A stretch of DNA of 41,903 nucleotides from UBA11889 sp002313255. GTDB lineage: Bacteria > Pseudomonadota > Gammaproteobacteria > Pseudomonadales > Azotimanducaceae. A program made the position numbers and the translations under genes. How positions within the stretch are numbered: position 1 is the first letter of the stretch; each line of letters opens with the position of its first letter. Below are positions 1 to 8,333 of the stretch, one piece after another. The notes under the pieces are model-generated. The model saw nothing but the letters and a program-made list of their open reading frames with translations. It was not told where the DNA came from and searched no databases. The DNA lies in NCBI GenBank assembly GCA_913045265.1, contig CAJWQX010000033.1, positions 1-41,903 on the forward strand, in the 5' to 3' direction.

Positions 1-672
1 GGCACATTCACCAGCGGCATGGCAGCGCTTGATCGTTCCCAGGTGTACGTCACGTTGTCTGATCTTGGCGACGCGCTGGGTCTTACCGATGAAGTCCACG
101 TGATCGCGCTGCAACTCGACTCGTACACGACGAGTCGGCCACTCGTTGATGGCTACAACGGGGAAATCCTCGGAAATCGATTAATCAATTGGGAGACGTT
201 GCTGCCCGAGCTCGCTCAACAATTTGAAATCAAGATCATTGGGTCCGTTGCGTTCTATGTGCTGTTTGTTGTGCTGGTGACGTTTGGTGTCGTGAACGCG
301 TTCATCATGACGGTGTTCGAGCGTACACAAGAATTCGGGGTTCTACTCGCGCTCGGTATGAGGCCGGGGACAATCGTTGGGATGCTTCAGATTGAAGCTT
401 TGTGTATGTCCGTCCTTGGCCTGGTGGTGGGTATGAGCGTGGCCGGGGTTGCGGTCTCGTTTACGCAAATCCCTATCGCGTCTCTCGGGGAGAACTTGAA
501 TGACATCTATGCGACTTTGAACATACCCGAAGTACTCAGTGGTCGTTTCAGCGTGGGGGCCGCGATCGTCACCGTCGTCGTCATTGTGGTTGCGACGCAA
601 CTGGCGGCGATTTTTTCGACGCTTAGGTTGTATCGAATGAAGGTGGTCGAAGCTCTCGTGGCGGAAGAATAG
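1..672 (+). CDS. ABC transporter permease, FtsX/LolC type (5' partial)
   Basis: This is the C-terminal part of an inner-membrane ABC permease of the FtsX/MacB/LolC family. The reading frame is open to base 1, so the gene starts upstream and only about 223 residues are seen. Visible are the end of a periplasmic domain followed by the typical C-terminal FtsX block: a hydrophobic helix near the phrase VLFVVLVTFGVVNAF, the conserved cytoplasmic stretch ERTQEFGVLLALGM, then two more hydrophobic helices and a basic tail. That ERxxEFGxxxALG pattern is a family hallmark. The next permease starts 2 bases after this stop codon, so the two are co-transcribed and probably form a heterodimer powered by the ATPase at 1900. 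The substrate cannot be read from sequence; the family moves lipoproteins, peptides or lipids out of the inner membrane, or does mechanical work, rather than import. Confidence 0.9.
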   Translation, partial: GTFTSGMAALDRSQVYVTLSDLGDALGLTDEVHVIALQLDSYTTSRPLVDGYNGEILGNRLINWETLLPELAQQFEIKIIGSVAFYVLFVVLVTFGVVNAFIMTVFERTQEFGVLLALGMRPGTIVGMLQIEALCMSVLGLVVGMSVAGVAVSFTQIPIASLGENLNDIYATLNIPEVLSGRFSVGAAIVTVVVIVVATQLAAIFSTLRLYRMKVVEALVAEE

Positions 673-674
673 CT

Positions 675-1889
675 ATGTCGTTGGTAAAAGTTGGCCAACT
701 GGCGTGGCGTAATCTCTGGCGCCAGCGTCGACGAAACGTGACCATGCTCGTGGCGCTTTCGTTTGCCGTGATGGGGGTGGTTTTTCTCAATGCGTTTCTA
801 CGGGGCATGACTGCGCAGATGGCGGACAGTGCCGTGAATAACATGCAAGGACATGTGAAGGTCTTGCAGCCGGGTTACCTGGATGATCCCGGCATCGGCA
901 AGAGCTTTGTGCTCGAGTCCGAGTGGTCGCCCGAGATACCAGCGGGACAGATGCAGGGTTGGGCACGACGCGTGCGGGTACCCGCGGTGATCATGAGCGA
1001 ACGGGAAACGCGAGGGATCGAGTTTATCGGGATTGATCCGGCCCAAGAATCGATTTCTTTTGTTGCCGACTGGACGATTGAAGGCGAAGGATTACAGGGC
1101 CCCGACGATCGGCGCATTCTCGTTGGCAAATCGCTCGCAGAACAACTTGAAACCGTGGCAGGACGGCGGCTAGTGATCATCACCCAGGGCGCGGACGGTC
1201 GCAGCCGCGAGGCCGGTTATCGGATCGCCGGGACGTATCAAAGCGAATTCTCGGCGGTCGAGAAGCTTTATGTTTTTACTGGTATTGAGGCAGCCCAGGC
1301 ACTACTCGCATCGGACGCAGTCACCGAGGTGTCGGTGCGGCTGACGGACGCAAAACATCAACCGACCGTACTCGAGAGCCTGATCGCAACGTTCATCGGT
1401 CTGAACGTGTTCACCTGGCAAACGCTGGAACCCATGGCTGCTGCGATGATGCAGCTCTCCGATGCCATGATCTATATCTTATTCATTATTATTATGACGG
1501 CACTCGTGTTCGGTCTCGTGAATACGGTGGTGACCGCGATCATGGAGCGCTACCGCGAGATCGGCATGCTCCGCGCGCTAGGCATGCGCGCAAGCGCCGT
1601 GTTGCTACAGGTCGTGGCCGAATCGACATTGATTATGTTACTCGGCGTGGCGATCGGAACGGCGGCTGGAGCTGGCATATGCTTGTGGTTGTCCGATGGC
1701 ATTGACCTCTCGGCGTTTGCCGAAGGGCTAGAAGGTTTTGGGATGACCTCAAATGTGCTGGTTCCGGTTGTATTGCTCGGCGATCTAGCGTTTGTTGTGA
1801 TGGCCAGCGTGGTAATGGGCGTCGTCGCGAGTTTCTTCCCGGCGTTACGCGCTGTGCGACTAAATCCCTTAGAGGCGATGCGACATTGA
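675..1889 (+). CDS. ABC transporter permease, FtsX/LolC type
   Basis: Full-length 404-residue permease with the FtsX/LolC layout: an N-terminal helix at about residues 22-45 preceded by a basic segment (WRNLWRQRRRN), a large periplasmic domain to about residue 255, then three C-terminal helices. The conserved cytoplasmic segment ERYREIGMLRALGM follows the second helix, as in the upstream partner. ATG lies 2 bases after the previous stop, so the pair is translationally linked. The sequence differs enough from the upstream gene to suggest a LolC/LolE-like heterodimer rather than a recent duplication. With the ATPase at 1900 and the barrel protein at 2598 it probably forms an envelope exporter. 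It is not clearly LolC or LolE themselves, so no symbol is given. Confidence 0.92.
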   Translation: MSLVKVGQLAWRNLWRQRRRNVTMLVALSFAVMGVVFLNAFLRGMTAQMADSAVNNMQGHVKVLQPGYLDDPGIGKSFVLESEWSPEIPAGQMQGWARRVRVPAVIMSERETRGIEFIGIDPAQESISFVADWTIEGEGLQGPDDRRILVGKSLAEQLETVAGRRLVIITQGADGRSREAGYRIAGTYQSEFSAVEKLYVFTGIEAAQALLASDAVTEVSVRLTDAKHQPTVLESLIATFIGLNVFTWQTLEPMAAAMMQLSDAMIYILFIIIMTALVFGLVNTVVTAIMERYREIGMLRALGMRASAVLLQVVAESTLIMLLGVAIGTAAGAGICLWLSDGIDLSAFAEGLEGFGMTSNVLVPVVLLGDLAFVVMASVVMGVVASFFPALRAVRLNPLEAMRH

Positions 1890-1899
1890 GGAGTAGAGC

Positions 1900-2601
1900 A
1901 TGAATACAGTGGCGAGATGCCATAGCGTTTCTCGAATCTACGACGATGAGGTTGCGCCCGTGCATGCGCTCAGGAATGTCGATTTCCACCTCGAACGGGG
2001 CGAATTCGTGAGCCTAGCGGGACCCTCGGGATCGGGTAAGTCCACCTTGCTGCACGTGATCGGTGCCTTGGACGAACCCACCGACGGATCGGTGGAAGTG
2101 GACGGTGTGTCACTCGATGGATTAAAGGCCCGGGAGCTATCGGACCTTCGGCTTGAAAAAATCGGTTTCGTGTTTCAAGCCTTCAACCTGATCCCTGTAC
2201 TTACGGCCCGAGAAAACGTTGAATTCATCATGCAGCTGCAGGGGATTGATTCGGCCTCGAGGCGGGAACGAGCGGAAGAGGCGCTCAGATCGCTCGATCT
2301 AGGGGAGCTGGCAGATCGGCGGCCCAATGAGATGTCGGGGGGTCAGCAGCAACGTGTCGCCATTGCGCGCGCCATCGTGACCAATCCGGTGTTGTTGCTG
2401 GCCGATGAACCGAGTGCAAACTTGGACACTAACACCACCAAGGAACTCTGTGAGCTTTTAACGCGCGTTAACCAAGAACGCGGCGTGACGATCCTAACGG
2501 CGACCCATGACCCCATGGTGATGGGGTACGCGGCGCGACAAGTATTACTTCGGGATGGCGAAATCGCCGACGAGCAACGGGAGACGCCTGAGTCCACGTG
2601 A
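1900..2601 (+). CDS. ABC transporter ATP-binding protein, LolD/MacB family
   Basis: Cytoplasmic ATPase of 233 residues that would energise the two upstream permeases. Visible motifs are Walker A GPSGSGKST at about residues 41-49, the Q-loop in VFQAFNLIP, the ABC signature MSGGQQQRVAIARA, Walker B LLLADEPSANLD and the H-loop histidine in TATHD. The SANLD variant of the D-loop and the overall length fit the LolD/MacB/FtsE class. A GGAG ribosome site sits just before ATG 1900. Its TGA stop overlaps the GTG start of the next gene by four bases (GTGA), so translation of the barrel protein is likely coupled to it. No substrate is indicated. Confidence 0.95.
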   Translation: MNTVARCHSVSRIYDDEVAPVHALRNVDFHLERGEFVSLAGPSGSGKSTLLHVIGALDEPTDGSVEVDGVSLDGLKARELSDLRLEKIGFVFQAFNLIPVLTARENVEFIMQLQGIDSASRRERAEEALRSLDLGELADRRPNEMSGGQQQRVAIARAIVTNPVLLLADEPSANLDTNTTKELCELLTRVNQERGVTILTATHDPMVMGYAARQVLLRDGEIADEQRETPEST

Positions 2602-3827
2602 AACCGCGCGAAATTGCGATTCTCTTCGCTGCGTTTCTAGGGTTTTACGCTAATACTGCCGAATTTGATCTTCGGCTGAAGTGGTTTACGACCCTGTCGG
2701 CGCTACCCCCAGACGATGTTCGCCGCACGGTGACGCACACGCCGACCCTTGATCACAGTGCCGATGCGCGGTTGATGTTCAAACACGAGGGTGGCCCATG
2801 GAGTTTTGAAATTGATCATGCCACGACCTGGGTCCAGGGGGATTCGTATGGTGTTGGTGGCTTAACGCAGGGTTCGTTGGACCGCGCTCCAGACTCCGAT
2901 CGTGCCCGCTTAATGTCGCTGACTTGGGATTTGGACGAAGGTCGTAGTCATCGAGCTTTTCATCGGCTGGACCGTTTTGCGATGAGTTACCGGAACAATG
3001 CCTGGGGCGTTACCGTGGGTCGCCAGGCGGTGTCTTGGGGGAGTGGGCGGGTGTTTCAGCCGCTCGACCTCTTTAATCCCTTTGGCCCAACGGTCGTGGA
3101 CCGGGATTACAAGCCAGGCGATGACCTCATCCTGGTCGAGCGTCTTTTTCCGAACGGTAGCGATTTGCAGTTCCTCACCGTCGGGCGCCGACGCGATGGG
3201 TCTGTGCGTGGTGACGAGTCGAGTTACGCGCTGAAGTGGCATGGCTACATGGGCGATTCGGAAGTCGAATTGCTGGGAGCTCGTCACGTTGGCGATGATG
3301 TCCTTGGGCTGATGCTGAGGATTCCCTTTGGCCCCGCGCTGATTCGGTCGGATATCGCTGGTTCGCGTGTTGGGGCAAGCGATTGGTATGTCTCAGCGAT
3401 CCTCAACGCCGATTATAGCTTTAGTGTTGGTGATCGCTCCGCTTATGTATTTGGCGAATACTTCCATAATGCCTTTGGCGTGGATCACCTTGATCCAACC
3501 GGTATTCAATTGCCGAGCGAACTCGCTATACGCGTTGCACGTGGCGAATTGTTTAATGTCATGCAGGATTACCTAGCATTGGGGTTGCAATACCAGTGGC
3601 ACCCAATCCTTGGCCAGACCGTGACGCTCATTACCAATCTTCACGACAAGAGCCACATCTTGCAGACCCAGGTGGACTTCGATCCTGGAGACCATTCGCG
3701 TCTACAAATCGGCGTGGTCGCGAGCATCGGGCAATCTGGAGAAGAATTTGGCGGTTTACCGGTCCTTCCCGACCTGACCGTCGGCGGAGGGGTCAGTGGA
3801 TTCATGCGTTGGGTCTACTTCTTATAA
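2598..3827 (+). CDS. predicted outer-membrane beta-barrel protein
   Basis: A 409-residue protein I cannot assign to a named family with certainty. It begins at GTG 2598, overlapping the ATPase stop. The N-terminus looks like a Sec signal peptide (basic MKPRE, hydrophobic core to about residue 18, small residues before EFDLRL). The rest has no long hydrophobic helix but many alternating polar/aromatic strands of 8-12 residues separated by acidic turns, and ends in a strand finishing with aromatic and hydrophobic residues (MRWVYFL). This is the look of a porin-like or DUF1302-like outer-membrane barrel. Being coupled to an FtsX-type ABC exporter, it may be the outer-membrane partner or cargo acceptor; that role is inference. 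No cysteine lipobox is present. Confidence 0.75.
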   Translation: MKPREIAILFAAFLGFYANTAEFDLRLKWFTTLSALPPDDVRRTVTHTPTLDHSADARLMFKHEGGPWSFEIDHATTWVQGDSYGVGGLTQGSLDRAPDSDRARLMSLTWDLDEGRSHRAFHRLDRFAMSYRNNAWGVTVGRQAVSWGSGRVFQPLDLFNPFGPTVVDRDYKPGDDLILVERLFPNGSDLQFLTVGRRRDGSVRGDESSYALKWHGYMGDSEVELLGARHVGDDVLGLMLRIPFGPALIRSDIAGSRVGASDWYVSAILNADYSFSVGDRSAYVFGEYFHNAFGVDHLDPTGIQLPSELAIRVARGELFNVMQDYLALGLQYQWHPILGQTVTLITNLHDKSHILQTQVDFDPGDHSRLQIGVVASIGQSGEEFGGLPVLPDLTVGGGVSGFMRWVYFL

Positions 3828-3833
3828 GTAGAC
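3813..3833 (+). terminator. hairpin over the stop codon of the barrel gene
   Basis: A perfect 8-bp inverted repeat, GTCTACTT / AAGTAGAC with a 5-base loop, spans the TAA stop at 3825-3827. It lies between convergent genes and so may end transcription or protect the mRNA 3' end, but no run of T follows, so it is not a classical intrinsic terminator. Confidence 0.35.
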
Positions 3834-3889
3834 TAGATCATGGCGATCCAACGCAAAATCCGCCGTTGTTAGGCTAGCGAGCTCAGGCC

Positions 3890-4801
3890 TTATGCGCTGC
3901 TGGCCGCGCCCGCGCCACGAGCTGCTTCGTCGTTCGCTTGCTTAGCCTCAATCAGTTCGGGCATGCGCGCGTCGAGCTCGTCGAGCGACCAAACTTCAGA
4001 TTTTTGGAAACTTTTGATAATGGCTGGCTGTTGCATGATTCCGACCAAGCCACTAGCGCAGTGGATGATCTGACCGGAAATGCTGGCGGCTTCTTCGGTT
4101 GCGAGCCACGTGACGACGGGGGCGACGTGTTGCGGTCCGCCGGTGTCGAGTTCCTCGCTGCTGACTTCTTCTCCACGCGCTTCGCGTAACGGGATCGTCA
4201 TCCGCGTTAGCGCGCCGGGTGAGATCGTATTCACCGTGCAACCGTATTTCGCCAGTTCAAGCGCGAGTACGCGGCTGAATCCAGCGATGCCGGCTTTGGC
4301 GGCCCCATAGTTGGCTTGACCAAAATTACCGAAGAGACCCGACACGCTCGAAAAATTAATGATACGGCAACCCGTTCGGTTGTTTTCACGGATATATTTG
4401 GCAAACGGACGCGAACAGCAGTAGTGGCCCTTTAGATGGACGTCGATCACCGCGTCCCAGTCCGCTTCCTCCATGTTGAAGATCGACTTATCCCGCAAAA
4501 TACCGGCGTTGTTAACGAGGATGTCCATGCCGCCGAAGTTATCGATGGCGGTTTGTAGGAGTGATTCACCCCCAGTGACTTCGGATACGGACGATGTGTT
4601 GGACGCGGCTTCGCCGCCGCCGGCCCGAATCTCGTTGACCACATCGTCGGCAATCATGCCGTCGCCAGTACCGTCGGTGTTGCCCCCCAGATCGTTGACG
4701 ACGATACGAGCGCCTTCGTTGGCCATTGCGAGCGCGATGTCTCGTCCAATTCCCCTACCGGCGCCGGTGATGACGGCCACTTTGTCGTCGAGACGTCCCA
4801 T
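3890..4801 (-). CDS. short-chain dehydrogenase/reductase, hydroxyacyl-CoA dehydrogenase-like
   Basis: NAD(P)-dependent oxidoreductase of 303 residues with a Rossmann fold. Motifs: cofactor loop GAGRGIG at residues 13-19, NNAG at 97-100, the serine region NFSSVSG at about 149-155 and the catalytic pair Y165-K169 in YGAAK. The extended N-terminal part with DLGG and a two-glycine insertion resembles the (3R)-hydroxyacyl-CoA dehydrogenase domain of multifunctional enzyme type 2, so a role in acyl-CoA or steroid-like metabolism is plausible but not proven. It carries an extra 40-residue alanine-rich tail. The start at 4801 is preferred over an upstream in-frame codon because GGGAG precedes this ATG at normal spacing. 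It is divergent from the phosphatase gene at 4915. Confidence 0.9.
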   Translation of the reverse strand: MGRLDDKVAVITGAGRGIGRDIALAMANEGARIVVNDLGGNTDGTGDGMIADDVVNEIRAGGGEAASNTSSVSEVTGGESLLQTAIDNFGGMDILVNNAGILRDKSIFNMEEADWDAVIDVHLKGHYCCSRPFAKYIRENNRTGCRIINFSSVSGLFGNFGQANYGAAKAGIAGFSRVLALELAKYGCTVNTISPGALTRMTIPLREARGEEVSSEELDTGGPQHVAPVVTWLATEEAASISGQIIHCASGLVGIMQQPAIIKSFQKSEVWSLDELDARMPELIEAKQANDEAARGAGAASSA

Positions 4802-4914
4802 AAAATACTCCCAATCAACCGCTATTTTTTGTCGCGAGATGGTATTCGCTATTCGACACGATTGCTCTGTCGATCCTAAGATGCGTGGTAATTGGGACTC
4901 GGGGACGAAAGCCG

Positions 4915-5595
4915 ATGTACGGTGATGCAACGCTTGAGCAAGTGGAGGCGATGGCTGACGACGGGTGCAACCACATGGTATTGCTCATGCGGCATTCTGC
5001 CCGCGAATTCAATCCCGACGTACACGATCTCGAGAATCCTCTGACGGACGAAGGAAGGGAGTTGTCGCAGCGGCTCGGCCGTAAGTTACCGAAGGCATAT
5101 ACCCTCCGTGGGTACGCCTCACCCGCCGAGCGGTGTGTGGAGACCGCACAGCTGTGTCTTGACGGCCATGCCGCCGAGGGCGGATCGGTCACACGAGTCC
5201 GGCCGGTCGAAGGTCTTGGAGTCTTCTATGTCCTCGATCAAATGAAAATGTATCGGGTGATGCGGGACATGGGAACACTGCCGCAGTTCGTTTCGGCATG
5301 GTCGGAGAGCACTATCCCTGAAGATGCCATGATCCCGGCGCAGAACGCTGCGCAGATCCTGATGCGTGTAGTGACCGAGAAATTGAATCAGCCGGTGGCC
5401 GAAAAACAAATCGACGTTTGCGTGTCCCACGACCTTTCTCTTTACCTGGTTCGTGACCGACTGCTGCGAGAATCCTCGGAACAAGGTCCCGTCGAGTTTC
5501 TCGATGCACTGGTGGCGTTTCGCCGTGACGATCGAGTGTGGTTACAAAGCTCCCGGACGACCCCCGTCGATATCTCGGCGGAGCTTGCTCGCTAG
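4915..5595 (+). CDS. histidine phosphatase family protein
   Basis: A 226-residue protein of the phosphoglycerate-mutase-like (histidine phosphatase) superfamily. The N-terminal signature is LLMRHSAREF, with R26-H27 as the expected phospho-acceptor arginine-histidine pair; the usual RHG is RHS here. The segment LTDEGRELSQRLGRKLP and a second histidine in CVSHDLSLYLVRD match the family. The substrate is unknown; SixA-like protein phosphatases and small-molecule phosphatases share this fold. ATG 4915 is chosen; GTG 4885 upstream and ATG 4951 downstream are alternatives. The TAG stop shares the four bases CTAG with the stop of the convergent hydrolase gene. Confidence 0.82.
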   Translation: MYGDATLEQVEAMADDGCNHMVLLMRHSAREFNPDVHDLENPLTDEGRELSQRLGRKLPKAYTLRGYASPAERCVETAQLCLDGHAAEGGSVTRVRPVEGLGVFYVLDQMKMYRVMRDMGTLPQFVSAWSESTIPEDAMIPAQNAAQILMRVVTEKLNQPVAEKQIDVCVSHDLSLYLVRDRLLRESSEQGPVEFLDALVAFRRDDRVWLQSSRTTPVDISAELAR

Positions 5596-6368
5596 GGCAG
5601 CGTATCGAGAAACTCCCTCAGTATTCCGTTGAACGTGCAGGGTTGTTCGAAATAGGTCGAGTGGCCTGCCCCATCGACAAAACTTCGGTCTGCGCCGATG
5701 TCATCGGCGACTGCGGATAAAACGTATGGTGGAAACAAGGGATCGAGATCGCTAGCAAGGACGTGAAACGGGACATTGCTATCCAGCACTTGTTGCGGAG
5801 AGACTCCGACTTCATCGTCGCGAATGTTCGGTGCCGATCCGATGTTGAATGCGGCGATCTGCTGATATAGCAACGCCCGATCTGGGTGATTCAATGCAAA
5901 AGGCTCACTGATCGCGCGATTAATAAGTCCGCCGCCTTCGGCGATACGTTCGGTTAGTTGGGTCCAGTTATCGGCCACAACCTGGTTCCGAACCGCGCCC
6001 GGTGTGTTTGCTAAAAAGACGCCGCGGACACGATCAGGATGAAATACAGCGGCCCGCACGCCGGTCCAGCCGCCCATGGATTGGCACACGATGGTGGCGG
6101 AGTCGATCTCGGCGGCGTCCAATATTGCAATGAGATCGGATTCGAAGAGCAGCGCGTTTTGTTGTTCGGGCGGACAAGCTGACCGGCCGAAACCGCGATG
6201 GTCGAACACCACGACCTGGTACGAATCGATAAAAGTGGGCACTTGTTGCCACCAGCTCGCGGCATTGCCACCGGCACCGTGGGCAAAAACCAAGGCACCG
6301 TTGGATGATTCCGAGTATCCGTGCAGTTCGAAATAAAGCTCGACACCGTCGTTTGTTGCGTTGGGCAT
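5592..6368 (-). CDS. alpha/beta hydrolase
   Basis: A 258-residue alpha/beta-hydrolase-fold enzyme. The oxyanion-hole HG lies in FAHGAGGN (residues 28-35), followed by FDHRGFGRS typical of small esterases and C-C hydrolases. The nucleophile is S97 in CQSMGG, where cysteine replaces the usual first glycine of GxSxG. The acid is probably D207 or D209 in ASDLDPLFPP and the base H236 in GAGHS. No signal peptide is seen, so it is cytoplasmic. The substrate cannot be told. ATG 6368 has a GGGAG ribosome site nine bases upstream. It converges on the histidine phosphatase gene with overlapping stop codons and diverges from ggt. Confidence 0.9.
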   Translation of the reverse strand: MPNATNDGVELYFELHGYSESSNGALVFAHGAGGNAASWWQQVPTFIDSYQVVVFDHRGFGRSACPPEQQNALLFESDLIAILDAAEIDSATIVCQSMGGWTGVRAAVFHPDRVRGVFLANTPGAVRNQVVADNWTQLTERIAEGGGLINRAISEPFALNHPDRALLYQQIAAFNIGSAPNIRDDEVGVSPQQVLDSNVPFHVLASDLDPLFPPYVLSAVADDIGADRSFVDGAGHSTYFEQPCTFNGILREFLDTLP

Positions 6369-6538
6369 AGGACGTTCTCCCTTTTGGGCGCGTTTCGTCG
6401 ATTGTCTGTCGATGTGCGATTGAATTGATAGAGCGCACCTGCGAGGTGAGGGTCGAGGTGCCGTTTCGAGGGTGTTTTGACGGCACGTTTCGTAGTAGGC
6501 GAGAATCGTCTTCTCGATGGCCGGATTGAGCGTTTACT

Positions 6539-8224
6539 GTGAACATGCCGAGTTTCGTTTACATACTAGTAGCATGCGTTGGCACACTACACGCTAGCGT
6601 GGCCGATACCGTCTATGGCGAATCGGGCATGGTGGTCTCGCGTTCGCAGATCGCGAGCAATGTAGGTCTAGAAACTTTGAAACAAGGCGGCAACGCGGTT
6701 GATGCGGCGGTCGCCACGGCGTTTACCCTCGCTGTTACTCATCCATCTGCCGGTAATCTCGGCGGCGGCGGATTCATGGTGATCTGCCTCGCCGATGGGA
6801 CCCAGATCGTTAACGATCATCGTGAAAAGGCACCCATTGACGCGAGCCGAGATATGTATCTCGATGCGAACGGGGACATCATCCCTGGACTGTCACGGAA
6901 TACTCATAAAGCAGTGGGCGTTCCCGGAAGTGTGGATGGACTGCTCGCTGCGCTGGAGCGGTACGGATCCTTACCCCGGGCGCGTGTGCTTGCCGACGCG
7001 ATCGAGTTGGCGCGGGACGGATTTCCTCTCCCCGCCGATATCGCTCGTCAATTTGCTCAGCGGTCGGAACGACTCGGTCGATTTCCGGGCGGTCGAGCAG
7101 CCTTTCAGAAGTCTGATGGGACCAAATACGTTGCGGGCGACCTATGGAAACAGCCTGATTTGGCCAAAACCCTTGAGCGGATCGCCAGACGCGGTCGCGC
7201 TGGATTCTATGAAGGCGATACCGCCGATATGCTCGTGGGTGAAATGCGGCGTCATGGCGGACTCGTCAGCCATGACGACCTGAAAGATTACCGCTCAGTA
7301 TGGCGGGATCCCGTCGTCGGTACCTATCGCGATTATTCCATCGTGTCGATGCCACCGCCTTCCTCGGGTGGTGCCCTGCTGATCCAGATGCTCAACATGA
7401 TGGAACCCTTTGCCGTCGGTGCGATGGGATACGGTAGTGCCGACGTCATGCATTTGATGATCGAAGTCGAACGACGGGCCTACGCAGATCGCGCGGAGCA
7501 CCTCGGCGACCCGGATTTTTTTCGCGTGCCGCTGCAACAACTCGTTGATAAGGGCTATGCGCGACAACGCTTTAACGGGTTTGATCCAGATCGCGCCGGG
7601 ATCTCCGCCGGCGTGAACGCTGGGGCGTTTGCGCACGAGAGCAAGGAGACGACGCACCTATCGATCATGGATCGAAACGGCAACGCGGTAGCGCTGACCA
7701 CGACCTTGAACAGTGGATACGGTTCGCACATCGTCGTCGAAGGTGCGGGATTTCTCCTTAACAACGAAATGGATGATTTTTCTTCTAAGCCGAATACGCT
7801 GAACCAATTCAATTTGATTGGTCGAGAAGCCAATGCCATCGAGCCTCGCAAACGGATGTTGAGTTCAATGACGCCGACGGTCGTGCTACGAGACGGCAAG
7901 CCGTTTCTTGTGACGGGATCTCCGGGAGGTTCGACCATCATTACCACCGTATTGCAGGTCCTCGTGAACGTCATCGATCACGGCATGACGTTGTCGGAAG
8001 CCGTTTCGTCGCCACGTTTTCATCATCAGTGGATCCCAGACTCGATCACCGTCGAGGCGGATAGCTTTAGCGCGGGGACGCTCGATGCGCTTCGGAAGAA
8101 AGGCCATTTAGACATTCGACCTGCGCGGTACGGCCTCGGTGATGCGAATTCCATTATGCGAGTAGACGGCGTGTTGCACGGAGTAGAGGATCCGCGAACA
8201 CAAGGCGGCGCTGCGGGTTACTAA
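6539..8224 (+). CDS. ggt: gamma-glutamyltransferase (glutathione hydrolase)
   Basis: Periplasmic enzyme that cleaves the gamma-glutamyl bond of glutathione and transfers it to water or amino acids. It is made as a proenzyme that self-cleaves into two chains. The sequence has an N-terminal signal peptide (hydrophobic VYILVACVGTL, cleavage near ASVADT), the early family motif AFTLAVTHPSAGNLGGGGF, and the nucleophile region KETTHLS in which T371 should be the new N-terminus of the small subunit. Downstream are LLNNEMDDFS and VTGSPGGSTIITTVLQ, both family signatures. At 561 residues it is close to the E. coli enzyme. The start may be GTG 6539 (GAG eight bases upstream) or ATG 6545. No obvious operon partner. 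Confidence 0.96.
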   Translation: MNMPSFVYILVACVGTLHASVADTVYGESGMVVSRSQIASNVGLETLKQGGNAVDAAVATAFTLAVTHPSAGNLGGGGFMVICLADGTQIVNDHREKAPIDASRDMYLDANGDIIPGLSRNTHKAVGVPGSVDGLLAALERYGSLPRARVLADAIELARDGFPLPADIARQFAQRSERLGRFPGGRAAFQKSDGTKYVAGDLWKQPDLAKTLERIARRGRAGFYEGDTADMLVGEMRRHGGLVSHDDLKDYRSVWRDPVVGTYRDYSIVSMPPPSSGGALLIQMLNMMEPFAVGAMGYGSADVMHLMIEVERRAYADRAEHLGDPDFFRVPLQQLVDKGYARQRFNGFDPDRAGISAGVNAGAFAHESKETTHLSIMDRNGNAVALTTTLNSGYGSHIVVEGAGFLLNNEMDDFSSKPNTLNQFNLIGREANAIEPRKRMLSSMTPTVVLRDGKPFLVTGSPGGSTIITTVLQVLVNVIDHGMTLSEAVSSPRFHHQWIPDSITVEADSFSAGTLDALRKKGHLDIRPARYGLGDANSIMRVDGVLHGVEDPRTQGGAAGY

Positions 8225-8269
8225 CGATTTTTTACCGGCACCTTGGGACGTTCTTTCGGAATTCAAGGT

Positions 8270-8298
8270 CTTGATTGCTTCGACAAAGGCCGCATTTA
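8270..8298 (+). promoter_or_regulatory. sigma32-like (heat-shock) promoter of the Hsp20 gene
   Basis: CTTGAT at 8270-8275 and CCGCATTTA at 8290-8298 are separated by 14 bases. The E. coli RpoH consensus is CTTGAA, a spacer of 13-17, then CCCCATnTA, so this matches all but one base in each half. It stands directly upstream of a small heat-shock gene, which is the expected regulon member. Confidence 0.65.
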
Positions 8299-8301
8299 GA
8301 T

Positions 8302-8332
8302 ACCGAAGACAATTGAAAAAAGGAACTTCGGT
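8302..8332 (+). promoter_or_regulatory. 5' leader hairpin of the Hsp20 mRNA
   Basis: ACCGAAG (8302-8308) and CTTCGGT (8326-8332) are perfect inverted repeats with a 17-base A-rich loop that holds the AGGA ribosome site (8321-8324). The start ATG 8334 follows the stem by one base. The stem separates the ribosome site from the start codon, so folding could restrain initiation, as in RNA thermometers of other small heat-shock genes. It is shorter than a ROSE element and no four-U motif is seen, so this role is a guess. Confidence 0.4.
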
Positions 8333-8333
8333 G

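Noticed and set aside
6500..6516. Hairpin CGAGAA-TCGTC-TTCTCG upstream of ggt
   Set aside because: A 6-bp stem is weak and no promoter or operator could be placed around it.
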